Positions 56,096 through 64,000 of a stretch of DNA of 64,000 nucleotides are shown here, in pieces; position 1 is the first letter of the stretch; every line of letters begins with the position of its first letter. The notes under the pieces are model-generated. The model saw nothing but the letters and a program-made list of their open reading frames with translations. It did not search any database and was not told the origin of the DNA. Origin of the DNA: Lentilactobacillus senioris DSM 24302 = JCM 17472 (GTDB lineage Bacteria > Bacillota > Bacilli > Lactobacillales > Lactobacillaceae); contig NZ_AYZR01000008.1 in assembly GCF_001436555.1 (NCBI RefSeq), forward strand, positions 62,001-126,000, given 5' to 3'. A program made the translations under genes and the position numbers.

Positions 56096-58225
56096 TTGGA
56101 AATATTAGAATCAGTAATTATGCTGATTAGTTTAGTATTGGTCTCCAATATTTTGGACCACTTTATTCCGGCAATTCCTGTTAGTTTAATTCAAGTAGGA
56201 TTGGGATTAATCATGGCATTAGCGTTTAAAACGACAATCCCGCTTGAAACAGATTGGTTCTTATTGCTATTCGTGGCGCCATTACTGTTTAACGATGGTC
56301 GGAGGTTTCCTAAGAAGGAGTTATGGAAACTTCGAGGTCCGATTATGGCTAATGCCATCTGGTTGGTATTTTTAACGACTATAGTAGGTGGTTTTGCCTT
56401 TCATTTATTGATGCCAGCAATGCCGTTGGCTGTATGTATAGCGTTAGCAGCTATTTTATCGCCCACTGATCCGGTGGCTGTTCAGTCTATCTCGCAAAGA
56501 GTTGACTTGCCAGAAAATGTTTTGCATTTAGTTAGTGGTGAAAGCCTTATTAACGATGCTAGTGGCCTGATTGCGTTTAAATACGCAATTGCCGCTACCG
56601 TAAGCGGTACGTTTGTATTGTCTAAAGCTGCATTGGATTTTACCTATATTAGTTTAGTGGGCTTTGCCGTAGGGGCCGTTTTAATGATCGCCATTTTGTT
56701 GTTAGAAGAATGGCTATATCGTCACGGAATCAATGACGTAATCTTTATCACGGTTCTTCAAATCACAACGCCGTTTGTTATTTACCTGTTAACCGAAGAA
56801 CTAACTCATGCTTCAGGAGTGATTGCGGTGGTAACCGCTGGAATTATTTCTCACATTTATGATGGAGGAATTAAAAATCAGCCGGAATTAACCCTGGTGC
56901 GAGAAAAAACTTGGGATATTATTATCTATACGCTAAACGGAATCGTGTTTCTGATTTTGGGCGTAGAGCTACCGTTAGCTACTACTAAATTAATCGTGGA
57001 CGATCAAATTAGTACGCTTGGGGCCCTTGGTATTTCATTTTTAGTTTGGGTAATTTTGCTCTTAATTCGGGTGCTTTGGATTTTTATTTACCAAGTGGCC
57101 AACAGATCTAAGAAGCAGGAGTTCAGTACTAAAACAGTTCGTTATAGCTTTAAAATGGCTATATTAGCTGGTTTATCTGGAGTGCGTGGAGCAGTAACGA
57201 TGGCAGGGGTACTGTCAGTACCATTAGTTATTAATTCTGGAGCTGCCTTTCCAGCTAGATCATTAATGCTGTTTGTGGCTGCTGGCGTAATTATTATCAG
57301 CTTGGTAGCAGCTACCATTACCTTACCGTTGGTCTCTGCTAGCAAAGGGCCTATTGTTACCAGAGCATTAGCAGCATCGCGCAATGCTAATTTTGGCGAG
57401 ACCAATGAGCAACCGGCATCCGCGGAAAAAATTAGTGAAGATGAAGCTCGAATTTACATTATGAAAATGGCCATCCAAAAAATTGAAGAGGAACGACGAG
57501 AGGAAAATTCTCGAGAAGTTTTTGAATTAATTTTAGATTACCAATTTCTGATTCGAAATTTAGAGTTGAAATTGCAAGATACAGATGCAATGAATAAGGT
57601 CTTGGCGGACGAATTAGCCCTGCGGCGAGTGGCTTTAGCAGGTGAACGGGAAGCTTTAGAAAAGCTACATTCTGAAAATTCTATTTCCGACAAAACCTAT
57701 GCGTTTGCTAATCGGCGACTAGCTCATCAGGAAACACAGTTACAGCATTCTTATATTGCTCATGCTAATCATCGTGGCAGTGACATTGTTTACTGGCTGA
57801 AACGAGCTAAAAAGTGGTTGGCAGTGCGATTCTACCAGAGCAAAGAAACTGACGTGGAAATGGCTGAATTTTCACTAGCTCAGCGAGAGCAAGCTAAGGC
57901 AGCGATTCAAAGTTTGTCTCAGTATCTGGCTCGAGATGATATTGCTCAGCAACGTTTTGAAAGTCAGTCAGTTTATCATTTGATTGTGCGTTACCGAAAT
58001 CAAATTGAACGAGCTGGCAATTCTAACGAACAATTTCAAGCTGAGCGAGATGAACGACAGTATCAAAATTTACGAGTTCGTGGATTAGCCGCTGAAAGAG
58101 AAGGGGTCCAAATTTTATTGGAACAAGGACACATTGATTGGTCGCTAGCCACTAAGTTGAGACAATACATCAATTATTCAGAAACAGTATTAATTACTGA
58201 TAATGGAGAAGATGAATCAAACTAA
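56096..58225 (+). CDS. CPA1-family Na+(K+)/H+ antiporter
   Basis: A 709-residue cation/proton antiporter. Residues about 1-415 hold some twelve membrane segments with the CPA1 ion-site motifs SPTDPVAVQS and GESLINDASGL (the ND pair), followed by the GVRGAVTMAG stretch. Residues about 425-709 form a long cytoplasmic helical domain rich in charged residues. Such NhaP/YjcE-type exchangers help pH and sodium homeostasis. The ion specificity cannot be read from sequence. It starts at TTG 56096 behind AAGGGGG and may be co-transcribed with murB. Confidence 0.9.
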   Translation: MEILESVIMLISLVLVSNILDHFIPAIPVSLIQVGLGLIMALAFKTTIPLETDWFLLLFVAPLLFNDGRRFPKKELWKLRGPIMANAIWLVFLTTIVGGFAFHLLMPAMPLAVCIALAAILSPTDPVAVQSISQRVDLPENVLHLVSGESLINDASGLIAFKYAIAATVSGTFVLSKAALDFTYISLVGFAVGAVLMIAILLLEEWLYRHGINDVIFITVLQITTPFVIYLLTEELTHASGVIAVVTAGIISHIYDGGIKNQPELTLVREKTWDIIIYTLNGIVFLILGVELPLATTKLIVDDQISTLGALGISFLVWVILLLIRVLWIFIYQVANRSKKQEFSTKTVRYSFKMAILAGLSGVRGAVTMAGVLSVPLVINSGAAFPARSLMLFVAAGVIIISLVAATITLPLVSASKGPIVTRALAASRNANFGETNEQPASAEKISEDEARIYIMKMAIQKIEEERREENSREVFELILDYQFLIRNLELKLQDTDAMNKVLADELALRRVALAGEREALEKLHSENSISDKTYAFANRRLAHQETQLQHSYIAHANHRGSDIVYWLKRAKKWLAVRFYQSKETDVEMAEFSLAQREQAKAAIQSLSQYLARDDIAQQRFESQSVYHLIVRYRNQIERAGNSNEQFQAERDERQYQNLRVRGLAAEREGVQILLEQGHIDWSLATKLRQYINYSETVLITDNGEDESN

Positions 58226-58279
58226 AAAACAGACGAGATAACTTAGAAACTATTGTTTCTAGTTATTCTCGTCTGTTTT
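58226..58279. terminator. Long bidirectional terminator hairpin
   Basis: A hairpin with arms of about 25 nt (58226-58250 with 58255-58279), a 4-nt loop and two single-base bulges, much longer than other terminators here. Its right arm contains the stop codon of the convergent DUF1361 gene. Confidence 0.85.
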
Positions 58280-58921
58280 GTTATTATTGGTACTAATTAA
58301 ATGAAGTGACCAGTAAATGACTACCTGTACAAAAGTTAGCAATATCATAAAGCGAATGGCCTTTGCCGACCACATATTTAGTAACGGTTGAATAAAGAGG
58401 GATGGGGTCATGAATAGGTAAATCGTATGGATACGTAAAAACCTACCGATGAAAATTCCAATTGATGATAATATTGATAAAACTAATATCCCAATGGGAG
58501 CACTCCATTTAGGTAGATGTAGCCGATCAATAATACCGGAATTAACCTGATTCATTCCCCACATTCCCAGGATGGTGGACGGAATAGCGCTGACAATTAG
58601 AAGGGTAAAATTTAACCACATGGAATTGTCTAGACGTAGTAGTCCATTGGATCCGTAAGGCTCTAGTAATGAGAGATGAAATAAATCCGTTAATAAATAC
58701 GGAGCATTGGGATAAAAAAGCAACCAGACTAATGAAATCAACCAAAATAAAAGTCCGTTTTGCGGTCTTTTTTTCCCAATATGAAAGCTTAACTCGATTG
58801 GAATATAAGCCAAAAAGGTATTTAAAATTAAAAAGGTAAACGGAGGTCTAGTTAGGGCGGCCAAAATACCTAACCAAGCAAGATAAAATCCCCGAATTGC
58901 CCATTTTTGTAGTTGATTCAT
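58259..58921 (-). CDS. DUF1361-family membrane protein
   Basis: A 220-residue polytopic membrane protein with about six or seven hydrophobic segments. The DUF1361 features NTFLAYIPIELS, WLLFYPNAPYLLTDLFHL and IGRFLRIHTI are present. No function is established for this family. I place the start at ATG 58921, because AAGGGAG lies 9 nt upstream; an in-frame TTG at 58930 directly adjoins that site. It is a single gene, convergent with the antiporter and divergent from cdaA. Confidence 0.85.
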   Translation of the reverse strand: MNQLQKWAIRGFYLAWLGILAALTRPPFTFLILNTFLAYIPIELSFHIGKKRPQNGLLFWLISLVWLLFYPNAPYLLTDLFHLSLLEPYGSNGLLRLDNSMWLNFTLLIVSAIPSTILGMWGMNQVNSGIIDRLHLPKWSAPIGILVLSILSSIGIFIGRFLRIHTIYLFMTPSLFIQPLLNMWSAKAIRFMILLTFVQVVIYWSLHLISTNNNKTDENN

Positions 58922-59052
58922 GAATGCCAACTCCCTTTCACCACTATTAAACTCTATTTAGGTTGAAAATGCTAACAAATTAGCCAATTATTAGCTTTTT
59001 TTATCAAATTTAAGCAAATCCCAAATTTGCAGTGGTTTATCATAGCTAGAGA

Positions 59053-59081
59053 TTCTTTATAGCGTAAAATTGCGCTATAAT
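59053..59081 (+). promoter_or_regulatory. cdaA promoter with an inverted repeat over the -10
   Basis: A perfect TATAAT (59076-59081) has a poor -35 TTCTTT (59053-59058) at 17 bp. TTATAGCG (59057-59064) and CGCTATAA (59073-59080) form a perfect 8-bp inverted repeat with an 8-bp gap that covers the spacer and -10. This layout suggests an operator. Confidence 0.6.
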
Positions 59082-59112
59082 AGGCTGGAAGAATAATTTA
59101 AGGAGAACGACT

Positions 59113-59958
59113 ATGGATTGGTCCACAATTTTTACTATACAAAATTTTATTAATTTAATTGATATCCTGGTGGTTTGGTTCCTATTATACGAGTTAATTT
59201 TGATGGTACAAGGTACTAAGGCAGTTCAATTGATGCGAGGCATTGTGATCATTGTCTTAATTAAATTAGTCAGTTGGTACGTTGGCCTAACGACAGTTTC
59301 TTGGATTATGGACCAAATCATTAATTGGGGAGTTATTGCCATTGTTATTATTTTCCAACCAGAAATTAGGCGCGGGTTGGAACATTTAGGACGGGGATCG
59401 TTTTTTTCTCGGAATAAAAGTGAAAACGAGGCTGCTAACCAGTTAATTGAAGCCCTGGATAAAGCGATTCAGTATATGTCTAAGCGACGGATTGGGGCAT
59501 TAATCACCATACAAATGAACACCGGTCTAGAAGATTACATTGAAACCGGGATAGAATTAGATGCCGATGTAACTGGTGAGCTACTTATCAATATCTTTAT
59601 TCCTAATACCCCGTTGCATGATGGAGCGGTGATCATTAAGGATAACCGAATTGCGGTAGCTGCCGCTTACTTACCGTTGTCTCAAAGTAATTTAATTCCT
59701 AAGGAGTTGGGGACTAGGCATCGGGCGGCAGTCGGTATTTCTGAGTTAACTGATGCGATGACGATTGTTATTTCTGAAGAAACAGGGGAAGTTTCCATTA
59801 CTCAAAATAACGAATTACTTCGTGGAATGACCCAAGACGATTATTTGAAGTATTTCCGAACTCAATTAATTAAGGATACTCCAAATAATTCTCATAAAAA
59901 CTTAGTGATGGTAGTTTCTAACTATATTGAAAAACATTTTAAGGGGGGAAAATCATGA
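59113..59958 (+). CDS. cdaA: Diadenylate cyclase CdaA
   Basis: CdaA makes the essential second messenger c-di-AMP from two ATP. The 281-residue protein has three N-terminal membrane helices (about 10-85), a coiled region, then the DisA_N cyclase domain with the DGA motif (170-172, PLHDGAVII) and RHR motif (202-204, TRHRAAVGISE). It is in the conserved cdaA-ybbR-glmM operon. ybbR begins in a 4-bp overlap with its stop. The c-di-AMP produced would be expected to act on potassium transport, and a KimA-type importer is present at 3203-5044. Confidence 0.97.
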   Translation: MDWSTIFTIQNFINLIDILVVWFLLYELILMVQGTKAVQLMRGIVIIVLIKLVSWYVGLTTVSWIMDQIINWGVIAIVIIFQPEIRRGLEHLGRGSFFSRNKSENEAANQLIEALDKAIQYMSKRRIGALITIQMNTGLEDYIETGIELDADVTGELLINIFIPNTPLHDGAVIIKDNRIAVAAAYLPLSQSNLIPKELGTRHRAAVGISELTDAMTIVISEETGEVSITQNNELLRGMTQDDYLKYFRTQLIKDTPNNSHKNLVMVVSNYIEKHFKGGKS

Positions 59959-60926
59959 AAAATCCGCTCTCAAATAAATGGTCTTTAAGGGTGATATCCC
60001 TTTTTTTTGCTATCGTGTTATTTATTTATGCTGATTCTTCTAAAGTGGGATCTACACGGGATGTAAGTCAGCAAAGTAAAATTATCCAGCTGACTTCTAC
60101 TAAGTCAGCAACAGTATCAGTTCCGTTATCATTGACGGTTGATAGTAATAAGTTTTTTGTAACTGGTTATCCAGAAAAAGTTCTTGTACACTTAAAGGGA
60201 CCAGCTGCGCTAGTGACCACTACTGCTAACACCCAGAACTTTAAAGTTTACGCTGATTTGTCTAATTTAGGGGTTGGCAGTCACACTGTTAGGATTCAAC
60301 AAGAAGGAATCAATAGTGAATTACGTTATAGTTTTGAACCAGCTGATATTAAGGTGGATATTCAACCTCGCAAGACAGTTAGTTATCCGTTAAAGGTTAA
60401 ATATACTAAATCTAATATTGCAACGGGGTATCAGGCCGGAGCAGCGACTACTGATATTAAGTCGGTCAAGGTTACCGGGGCTATGACGGAAATCAATAAA
60501 GTAAAACAAGTAGTAGCCCAATTGAATGTGCCGCAAAATGCTAGATCAACTGTAGAAAATCAAGCGGTAATTGAAGCCCTTGATGCAGATGGCAAGACGG
60601 TTAACGTAGTTATTACTCCAGCAACTGCTAACGTTAAATTACCAATTGCTGCGGGACATAGTAAGGAAGTTGGGGTAAAATTAGTAGTTAAGGGTGATTC
60701 TAATGAGAATAACCAGTTTAAGTTAAGTAGTGATACTAAACGGGTAAGGGTCTTCGGAACTCAACAACAACTAGCAGGAATCTCTCAAGCCCAGGTTAGG
60801 GTGGATACTAGTGATGTTACTAATGCTAAAACTAAGACTGTAGTTTTAGACAGTAAGCTTAATGATGTGGAAGGTTTTGACCCTACTAGCATTAAAGTAA
60901 AAATTGTTAAATCAACAAAATCATAA
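59955..60926 (+). CDS. ybbR: YbbR-domain protein (CdaR), regulator of CdaA
   Basis: A 323-residue protein with a short cytoplasmic start, one membrane helix (about 12-27) and an extracellular part made of YbbR repeats (about three to four, roughly 50-320, with strands such as VPLSLTVDSNKFFVTGYPEKVLVHLKG split by short loops). In Bacillus and Listeria, CdaR binds CdaA in the membrane and tunes its activity. It overlaps cdaA by 4 bp and precedes glmM by 24 bp. Confidence 0.92.
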   Translation: MKNPLSNKWSLRVISLFFAIVLFIYADSSKVGSTRDVSQQSKIIQLTSTKSATVSVPLSLTVDSNKFFVTGYPEKVLVHLKGPAALVTTTANTQNFKVYADLSNLGVGSHTVRIQQEGINSELRYSFEPADIKVDIQPRKTVSYPLKVKYTKSNIATGYQAGAATTDIKSVKVTGAMTEINKVKQVVAQLNVPQNARSTVENQAVIEALDADGKTVNVVITPATANVKLPIAAGHSKEVGVKLVVKGDSNENNQFKLSSDTKRVRVFGTQQQLAGISQAQVRVDTSDVTNAKTKTVVLDSKLNDVEGFDPTSIKVKIVKSTKS

Positions 60927-60950
60927 TTGAAAAGAACTGAGGAATTAAAG

Positions 60951-62300
60951 ATGAAATACTTTGGAACAGATGGTGTTCGTGGAATTGCAAATAATGACTT
61001 AAGTCCAGAATTAGCTTTTCGTTGTGGTAGAGCTGGTGGCTTCGTATTAACTAGCCATTCTGAAAGAAAGCAACCTCAAGTTTTAGTGGCCAGGGATACC
61101 AGAATTTCAGGCCAAATGCTACAGGAAGCTTTAATCGCCGGATTGTTATCAGTCGGAATTGAAGTTTTAAACTTAGGTGTAATTACCACTCCCGGGGTAG
61201 CATATTTGGTTCGTAATCAAGATGCCGATGCTGGAGTTATGATCACCGCTTCCCACAATCCCGTGGAATATAACGGAATTAAGTTTTTCGGTGCTGATGG
61301 CTATAAGCTTTCCGATGCAATGGAAGAAGAAATTGAGGCCATTTTAGAAGCTCCTGAAGATACCTTGCCTCGCCCAGCGGCTGAAGGGTTAGGAACGGTT
61401 AGCGATTACTTAGAAGGTAGCCAGAAGTATATTCATTTCTTAGAACAAACTATTTCAACTGATTTGACCGGACTAAATATTGTAGTGGATGCTGCTAATG
61501 GGGCCACTAGTAAATTAGTCACTAATCTTTATGCTGATTTGGATATTGATTTTGAAACTATGGCTGCTTCACCAGATGGCTTAAATATCAATGCTAATGT
61601 AGGATCCACTCACCCAGAACAATTACAACAAAAAGTAGTAGAACTTGGGGCTCAGGCCGGAATTGCTTTTGACGGAGATGGTGATCGTTGTATCGCTGTT
61701 GATGAAAAAGGAAACATAGTAAATGGTGATACCATTATGTTCATTTGTGGTAAGTACTTAGCCGAACGTGGTCGACTTAAGAAAGATACTATTGTTACAA
61801 CGGTAATGAGTAACTTAGGGATGTACAAGGCGATGGAACGTAATGAACTTAATAGTGTTCAAACTAAAGTTGGTGATCGCTACGTAGTTGAAAAGATGAA
61901 TGAAGATGGATACAACTTGGGTGGTGAACAATCAGGTCACGTTGTTTTCTTAGACTTCAATACTACTGGTGATGGAATGCTGACTAGTTTACAACTACTA
62001 TCCATTATGAAAGAAACCGGTCGTAGCTTATCTGATCTAGCTAGTGAGGTATCTATTTATCCACAACGTCTAATTAACGTTAAAGTTAGTGACAAAAAGC
62101 ATGCAATGGATAATCCTAAGATTGCTGCAGTAATTGAACAAGTTGAAGAAGAAATGCACGGTGATGGACGTGTATTAGTACGTCCTAGTGGAACTGAACC
62201 ACTACTTCGAGTAATGACCGAAGCACCAACTCAAGATTTGGTCGATGAATATACTCAACGAATCGCTGATGTAGTTAAAGAAGAAATCGGAATTGATTAA
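60951..62300 (+). CDS. glmM: Phosphoglucosamine mutase
   Basis: GlmM converts glucosamine-6-phosphate to glucosamine-1-phosphate for UDP-GlcNAc synthesis. The 449-residue enzyme has [13 protein letters not shown] at its start, the phosphoserine S101 in TASHNP, the magnesium loop DGDGDRC near 241, GGEQSGH and the phosphate-binding [12 protein letters not shown] at the C-terminus. I start at ATG 60951 behind GAGGA; the TTG at 60927 lies before that site. GlmM binds and inhibits CdaA in other Firmicutes. Confidence 0.96.
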   Translation: MKYFGTDGVRGIANNDLSPELAFRCGRAGGFVLTSHSERKQPQVLVARDTRISGQMLQEALIAGLLSVGIEVLNLGVITTPGVAYLVRNQDADAGVMITASHNPVEYNGIKFFGADGYKLSDAMEEEIEAILEAPEDTLPRPAAEGLGTVSDYLEGSQKYIHFLEQTISTDLTGLNIVVDAANGATSKLVTNLYADLDIDFETMAASPDGLNINANVGSTHPEQLQQKVVELGAQAGIAFDGDGDRCIAVDEKGNIVNGDTIMFICGKYLAERGRLKKDTIVTTVMSNLGMYKAMERNELNSVQTKVGDRYVVEKMNEDGYNLGGEQSGHVVFLDFNTTGDGMLTSLQLLSIMKETGRSLSDLASEVSIYPQRLINVKVSDKKHAMDNPKIAAVIEQVEEEMHGDGRVLVRPSGTEPLLRVMTEAPTQDLVDEYTQRIADVVKEEIGID

Positions 62301-62301
62301 T

Positions 62302-62336
62302 AAAAAAACTCCTAGAATTTATTCTAGGAGTTTTTT
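62302..62336 (+). terminator. Terminator of cdaA-ybbR-glmM
   Basis: A long perfect stem (about 62303-62317 with 62322-62336) ends in six T residues. Confidence 0.93.
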
Positions 62337-62423
62337 ATTAATTAACGTAGATTAGGTGGATAAAATATGAAATGCCATTATAGTTTGTGAAATCTAGCTA
62401 GACCAATCTGCTAACATATTGTA

Positions 62424-62470
62424 AGTTTATTTCATAAACAATTGACAATTAGGTTTAAATTGGGTAAATT
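62424..62470 (+). promoter_or_regulatory. glmS promoter
   Basis: A consensus -35 TTGACA (62442-62447), 17 bp, then TAAATT (62465-62470). A perfect 6-bp inverted repeat GTTTAT/ATAAAC (62425-62430 with 62434-62439) lies just upstream of the -35. The glmS ribozyme core is not present in the 240-bp region. Confidence 0.7.
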
Positions 62471-62540
62471 ATATATGTTCTTTTAAAAATAACTATTAAA
62501 AACTATGTCTATACCAATTTAGAAAGCGGGAGATTTGATT

Positions 62541-64000
62541 ATGTGTGGAATTGTAGGTGTCACAGGTAACGATAACGCTGTGGAAATTTTATTAGAAGGT
62601 CTTCAAAAATTGGAGTACCGGGGGTATGACTCTGCAGGAATTTACGTTAATGATGAGAATGGTTCAGATTACTTGGTTAAAGAAAAAGGCCGAATTGCTG
62701 ATCTAAAGGCAGCGGTAGGATCAGAAGTTCACGGTACTACTGGTATTGGTCATACTCGTTGGGCTACTCATGGGGTTGTTAGTGTAGATAATGCACACCC
62801 ACAAGTATCACAAGATCACCGTTTCTATTTAGTTCACAACGGAGTGATTGAAAACTTCAAAGAACTTAAAGCTCAATATTTAAGTGATGTTACTTTCACT
62901 AGTCAAACTGATACGGAAGTAGTAGTACAATTAGTTGACTATTTTGCTAAGCAAGGTATGCCAACTAAGGAAGCCTTTTTAAAAACTCTTAGTTTACTTA
63001 AAGGTTCTTCATACGCTTTCTTACTCATGGATAGCAATGATCCTGAAACTCTTTACGTTGCTAAGAATAAGAGCCCTCTTTTGATCGGGTTAGGCGATGG
63101 TTGCAACGTTGTTTGTTCAGATGCTTTAGCAATGTTAAATGTAACTCACGAATTTTTGGAATTACAAGATGGTGAAGTGGTTACGATTACTCCTAATTCA
63201 GTTGAAATTTTAGATCGCGAAGGTAACGGTGTTAAGCGTGAAAGTTTCCATGTCGAAATGGACGCTCAAGAAACTGATAAGGGTACTTACCCATACTACA
63301 TGTTAAAAGAAATCGACGAACAACCTAATGTTATGCGTAAATTAGCCCAAATGTACCTTCAAGAATCAGGCAAAACTAACGTAGAACCAGAATTAGTAGC
63401 CGCTATTAAAGAAGCTGATCGAATTCATATTGTTGGTGCCGGAACTAGTTACCATGCTGGTTTAGTTGGTCGGAAGTTGTTTGAAAAATTAACTCATACT
63501 CCAACTGAAGTGCACGTGGCTTCCGAATTTGCTTATGAAAAACCATTATTGGGTGAAAAGCCATTCTTTATCTTCCTCTCTCAAAGTGGGGAAACTGCTG
63601 ATAGTCGAGAAGTTTTGGTTAATGTTAACGCCGAAAACTACAAGAGTTTGACCATCACCAATGTACAAAACTCAACTCTTTCTCGAGAAGCTACTTTCAC
63701 TATGTTACTTAATGCCGGCCCAGAAATTTCAGTAGCCTCTACTAAGGCCTACACAGCTCAAATCGCAGTGGAAGCCATTTTAGCCAAGGCAGTCGGAATG
63801 GCTAAGGAACAAGTAATCGCCGAAGAATTTGATTTAAGACAACAATTAGGTCTCGTAGCTACTGGAATGCAAGCCATTATCGACGAAAAAGAAGAAATTG
63901 AAGATTTAGCTAAAGAATACTTTGTAGATGCTAGCCGGGCCTTTTACATTGGTCGTGGCATTGATCACACCGTTTCTTTAGAAGCCGCTTTGAAACTAAA
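62541..64000 (+). CDS. glmS: Glutamine-fructose-6-phosphate aminotransferase (isomerizing), 3' end cut off
   Basis: GlmS makes glucosamine-6-phosphate from fructose-6-phosphate and glutamine, the first step to UDP-GlcNAc. The frame is open from ATG 62541 to the window end (486 codons of about 600). The glutaminase domain begins with catalytic C2 in CGIVGV and has YRGYDSAG and GHTRWATHG. The isomerase part starts near residue 290 with the sugar-phosphate (SIS) motifs VGAGTSYHAG and SQSGETADS, and STKAYTAQ follows. No stop or frameshift is seen. It has its own promoter after the glmM terminator, so GlmS and GlmM levels can be set separately. Confidence 0.96.
   Translation, partial: MCGIVGVTGNDNAVEILLEGLQKLEYRGYDSAGIYVNDENGSDYLVKEKGRIADLKAAVGSEVHGTTGIGHTRWATHGVVSVDNAHPQVSQDHRFYLVHNGVIENFKELKAQYLSDVTFTSQTDTEVVVQLVDYFAKQGMPTKEAFLKTLSLLKGSSYAFLLMDSNDPETLYVAKNKSPLLIGLGDGCNVVCSDALAMLNVTHEFLELQDGEVVTITPNSVEILDREGNGVKRESFHVEMDAQETDKGTYPYYMLKEIDEQPNVMRKLAQMYLQESGKTNVEPELVAAIKEADRIHIVGAGTSYHAGLVGRKLFEKLTHTPTEVHVASEFAYEKPLLGEKPFFIFLSQSGETADSREVLVNVNAENYKSLTITNVQNSTLSREATFTMLLNAGPEISVASTKAYTAQIAVEAILAKAVGMAKEQVIAEEFDLRQQLGLVATGMQAIIDEKEEIEDLAKEYFVDASRAFYIGRGIDHTVSLEAALKL

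Noticed and set aside
62366-62389. Seven-codon frame after AGGTGG upstream of glmS
   Set aside because: It is very short, lies upstream of the likely glmS promoter and shows no sign of being a leader peptide.
62337-62540. glmS ribozyme
   Set aside because: The conserved ribozyme core sequence is not visible, the promoter lies only about 65 nt before the start codon, and the remaining leader is too short.

Overview
The window is a gene-dense, low-GC Gram-positive chromosome segment, almost certainly from the family Lactobacillaceae. The support is the gene order (rex-groESL; hpf-secA-prfB; phoPR-pst-phoU; hprK-lgt-gpsA-galU-trxB; uvrBA-rapZ-yvcK-whiA-clpP; gap-pgk-tpi-eno-secG-est-rnr-smpB; cdaA-ybbR-glmM-glmS), HrcA (CIRCE), CtsR, LexA and cre-type operators, and a sortase signal of the LPQTxE type typical of lactobacilli. 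The genus cannot be fixed from the sequence alone. No IS element, prophage or CRISPR array was seen; nearly everything is core genome.

Layout. 1-2968: rex and the groES-groEL chaperonin operon. 3000-8330: a KimA-type potassium importer with a structured leader, lrgAB on the minus strand, tagO, and an IMPACT-family gene on the minus strand. 8369-16000: competence genes comFA-comFC, hpf, secA, prfB (with a programmed +1 frameshift) and a MinJ-like PDZ membrane protein. 16006-23121: a complete phosphate regulon, phoP-phoR-pstS-pstC-pstA-pstB-pstB-phoU, with PHO-box-like repeats before pstS. 23221-28762: pspC-like and yvlD-like membrane genes, hprK, lgt, gpsA, galU, trxB. 28884-37389: SOS-controlled uvrB-uvrA, rapZ-yvcK-whiA, and CtsR-controlled clpP on the minus strand. 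37609-41111: the most accessory-looking part, with a secreted S53 (sedolisin/kumamolisin) protease, a secreted protein of unknown function, an intergenic stretch with a candidate small RNA, and tRNA-Arg(CCG). 41112-45725: lower glycolysis (gap, pgk, tpiA, eno) without an adjacent cggR repressor. 45792-58921: an LPQTSE-anchored surface protein, secG, an esterase, rnr, smpB, a tubby-like unknown, ung, pta, tsaE, a GNAT, an exonuclease, murB, a CPA1 Na+/H+ antiporter and a DUF1361 protein. 59113-64000: cdaA-ybbR-glmM and the first four fifths of glmS.

How the genes fit together. The c-di-AMP synthase module (cdaA, ybbR, glmM) and a KimA potassium importer, a known c-di-AMP target in other Firmicutes, lie in the same window. 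galU, tagO, murB, glmM and glmS feed envelope precursor synthesis. hprK, gap with an upstream cre-like site, and the glycolytic genes link carbon control to central metabolism. secA, secG and lgt supply protein export and lipoprotein maturation, although the PstS here has no lipobox cysteine. Several neighbouring genes (secA/prfB, gap/pgk, eno/surface protein, pta/tsaE) are separated by terminator-like hairpins placed just before the next ribosome binding site, which suggests read-through or attenuation rather than full termination.

Limits: all functional calls rest on reading protein motifs and gene order. No similarity search, folding program or codon-usage calculation was run.
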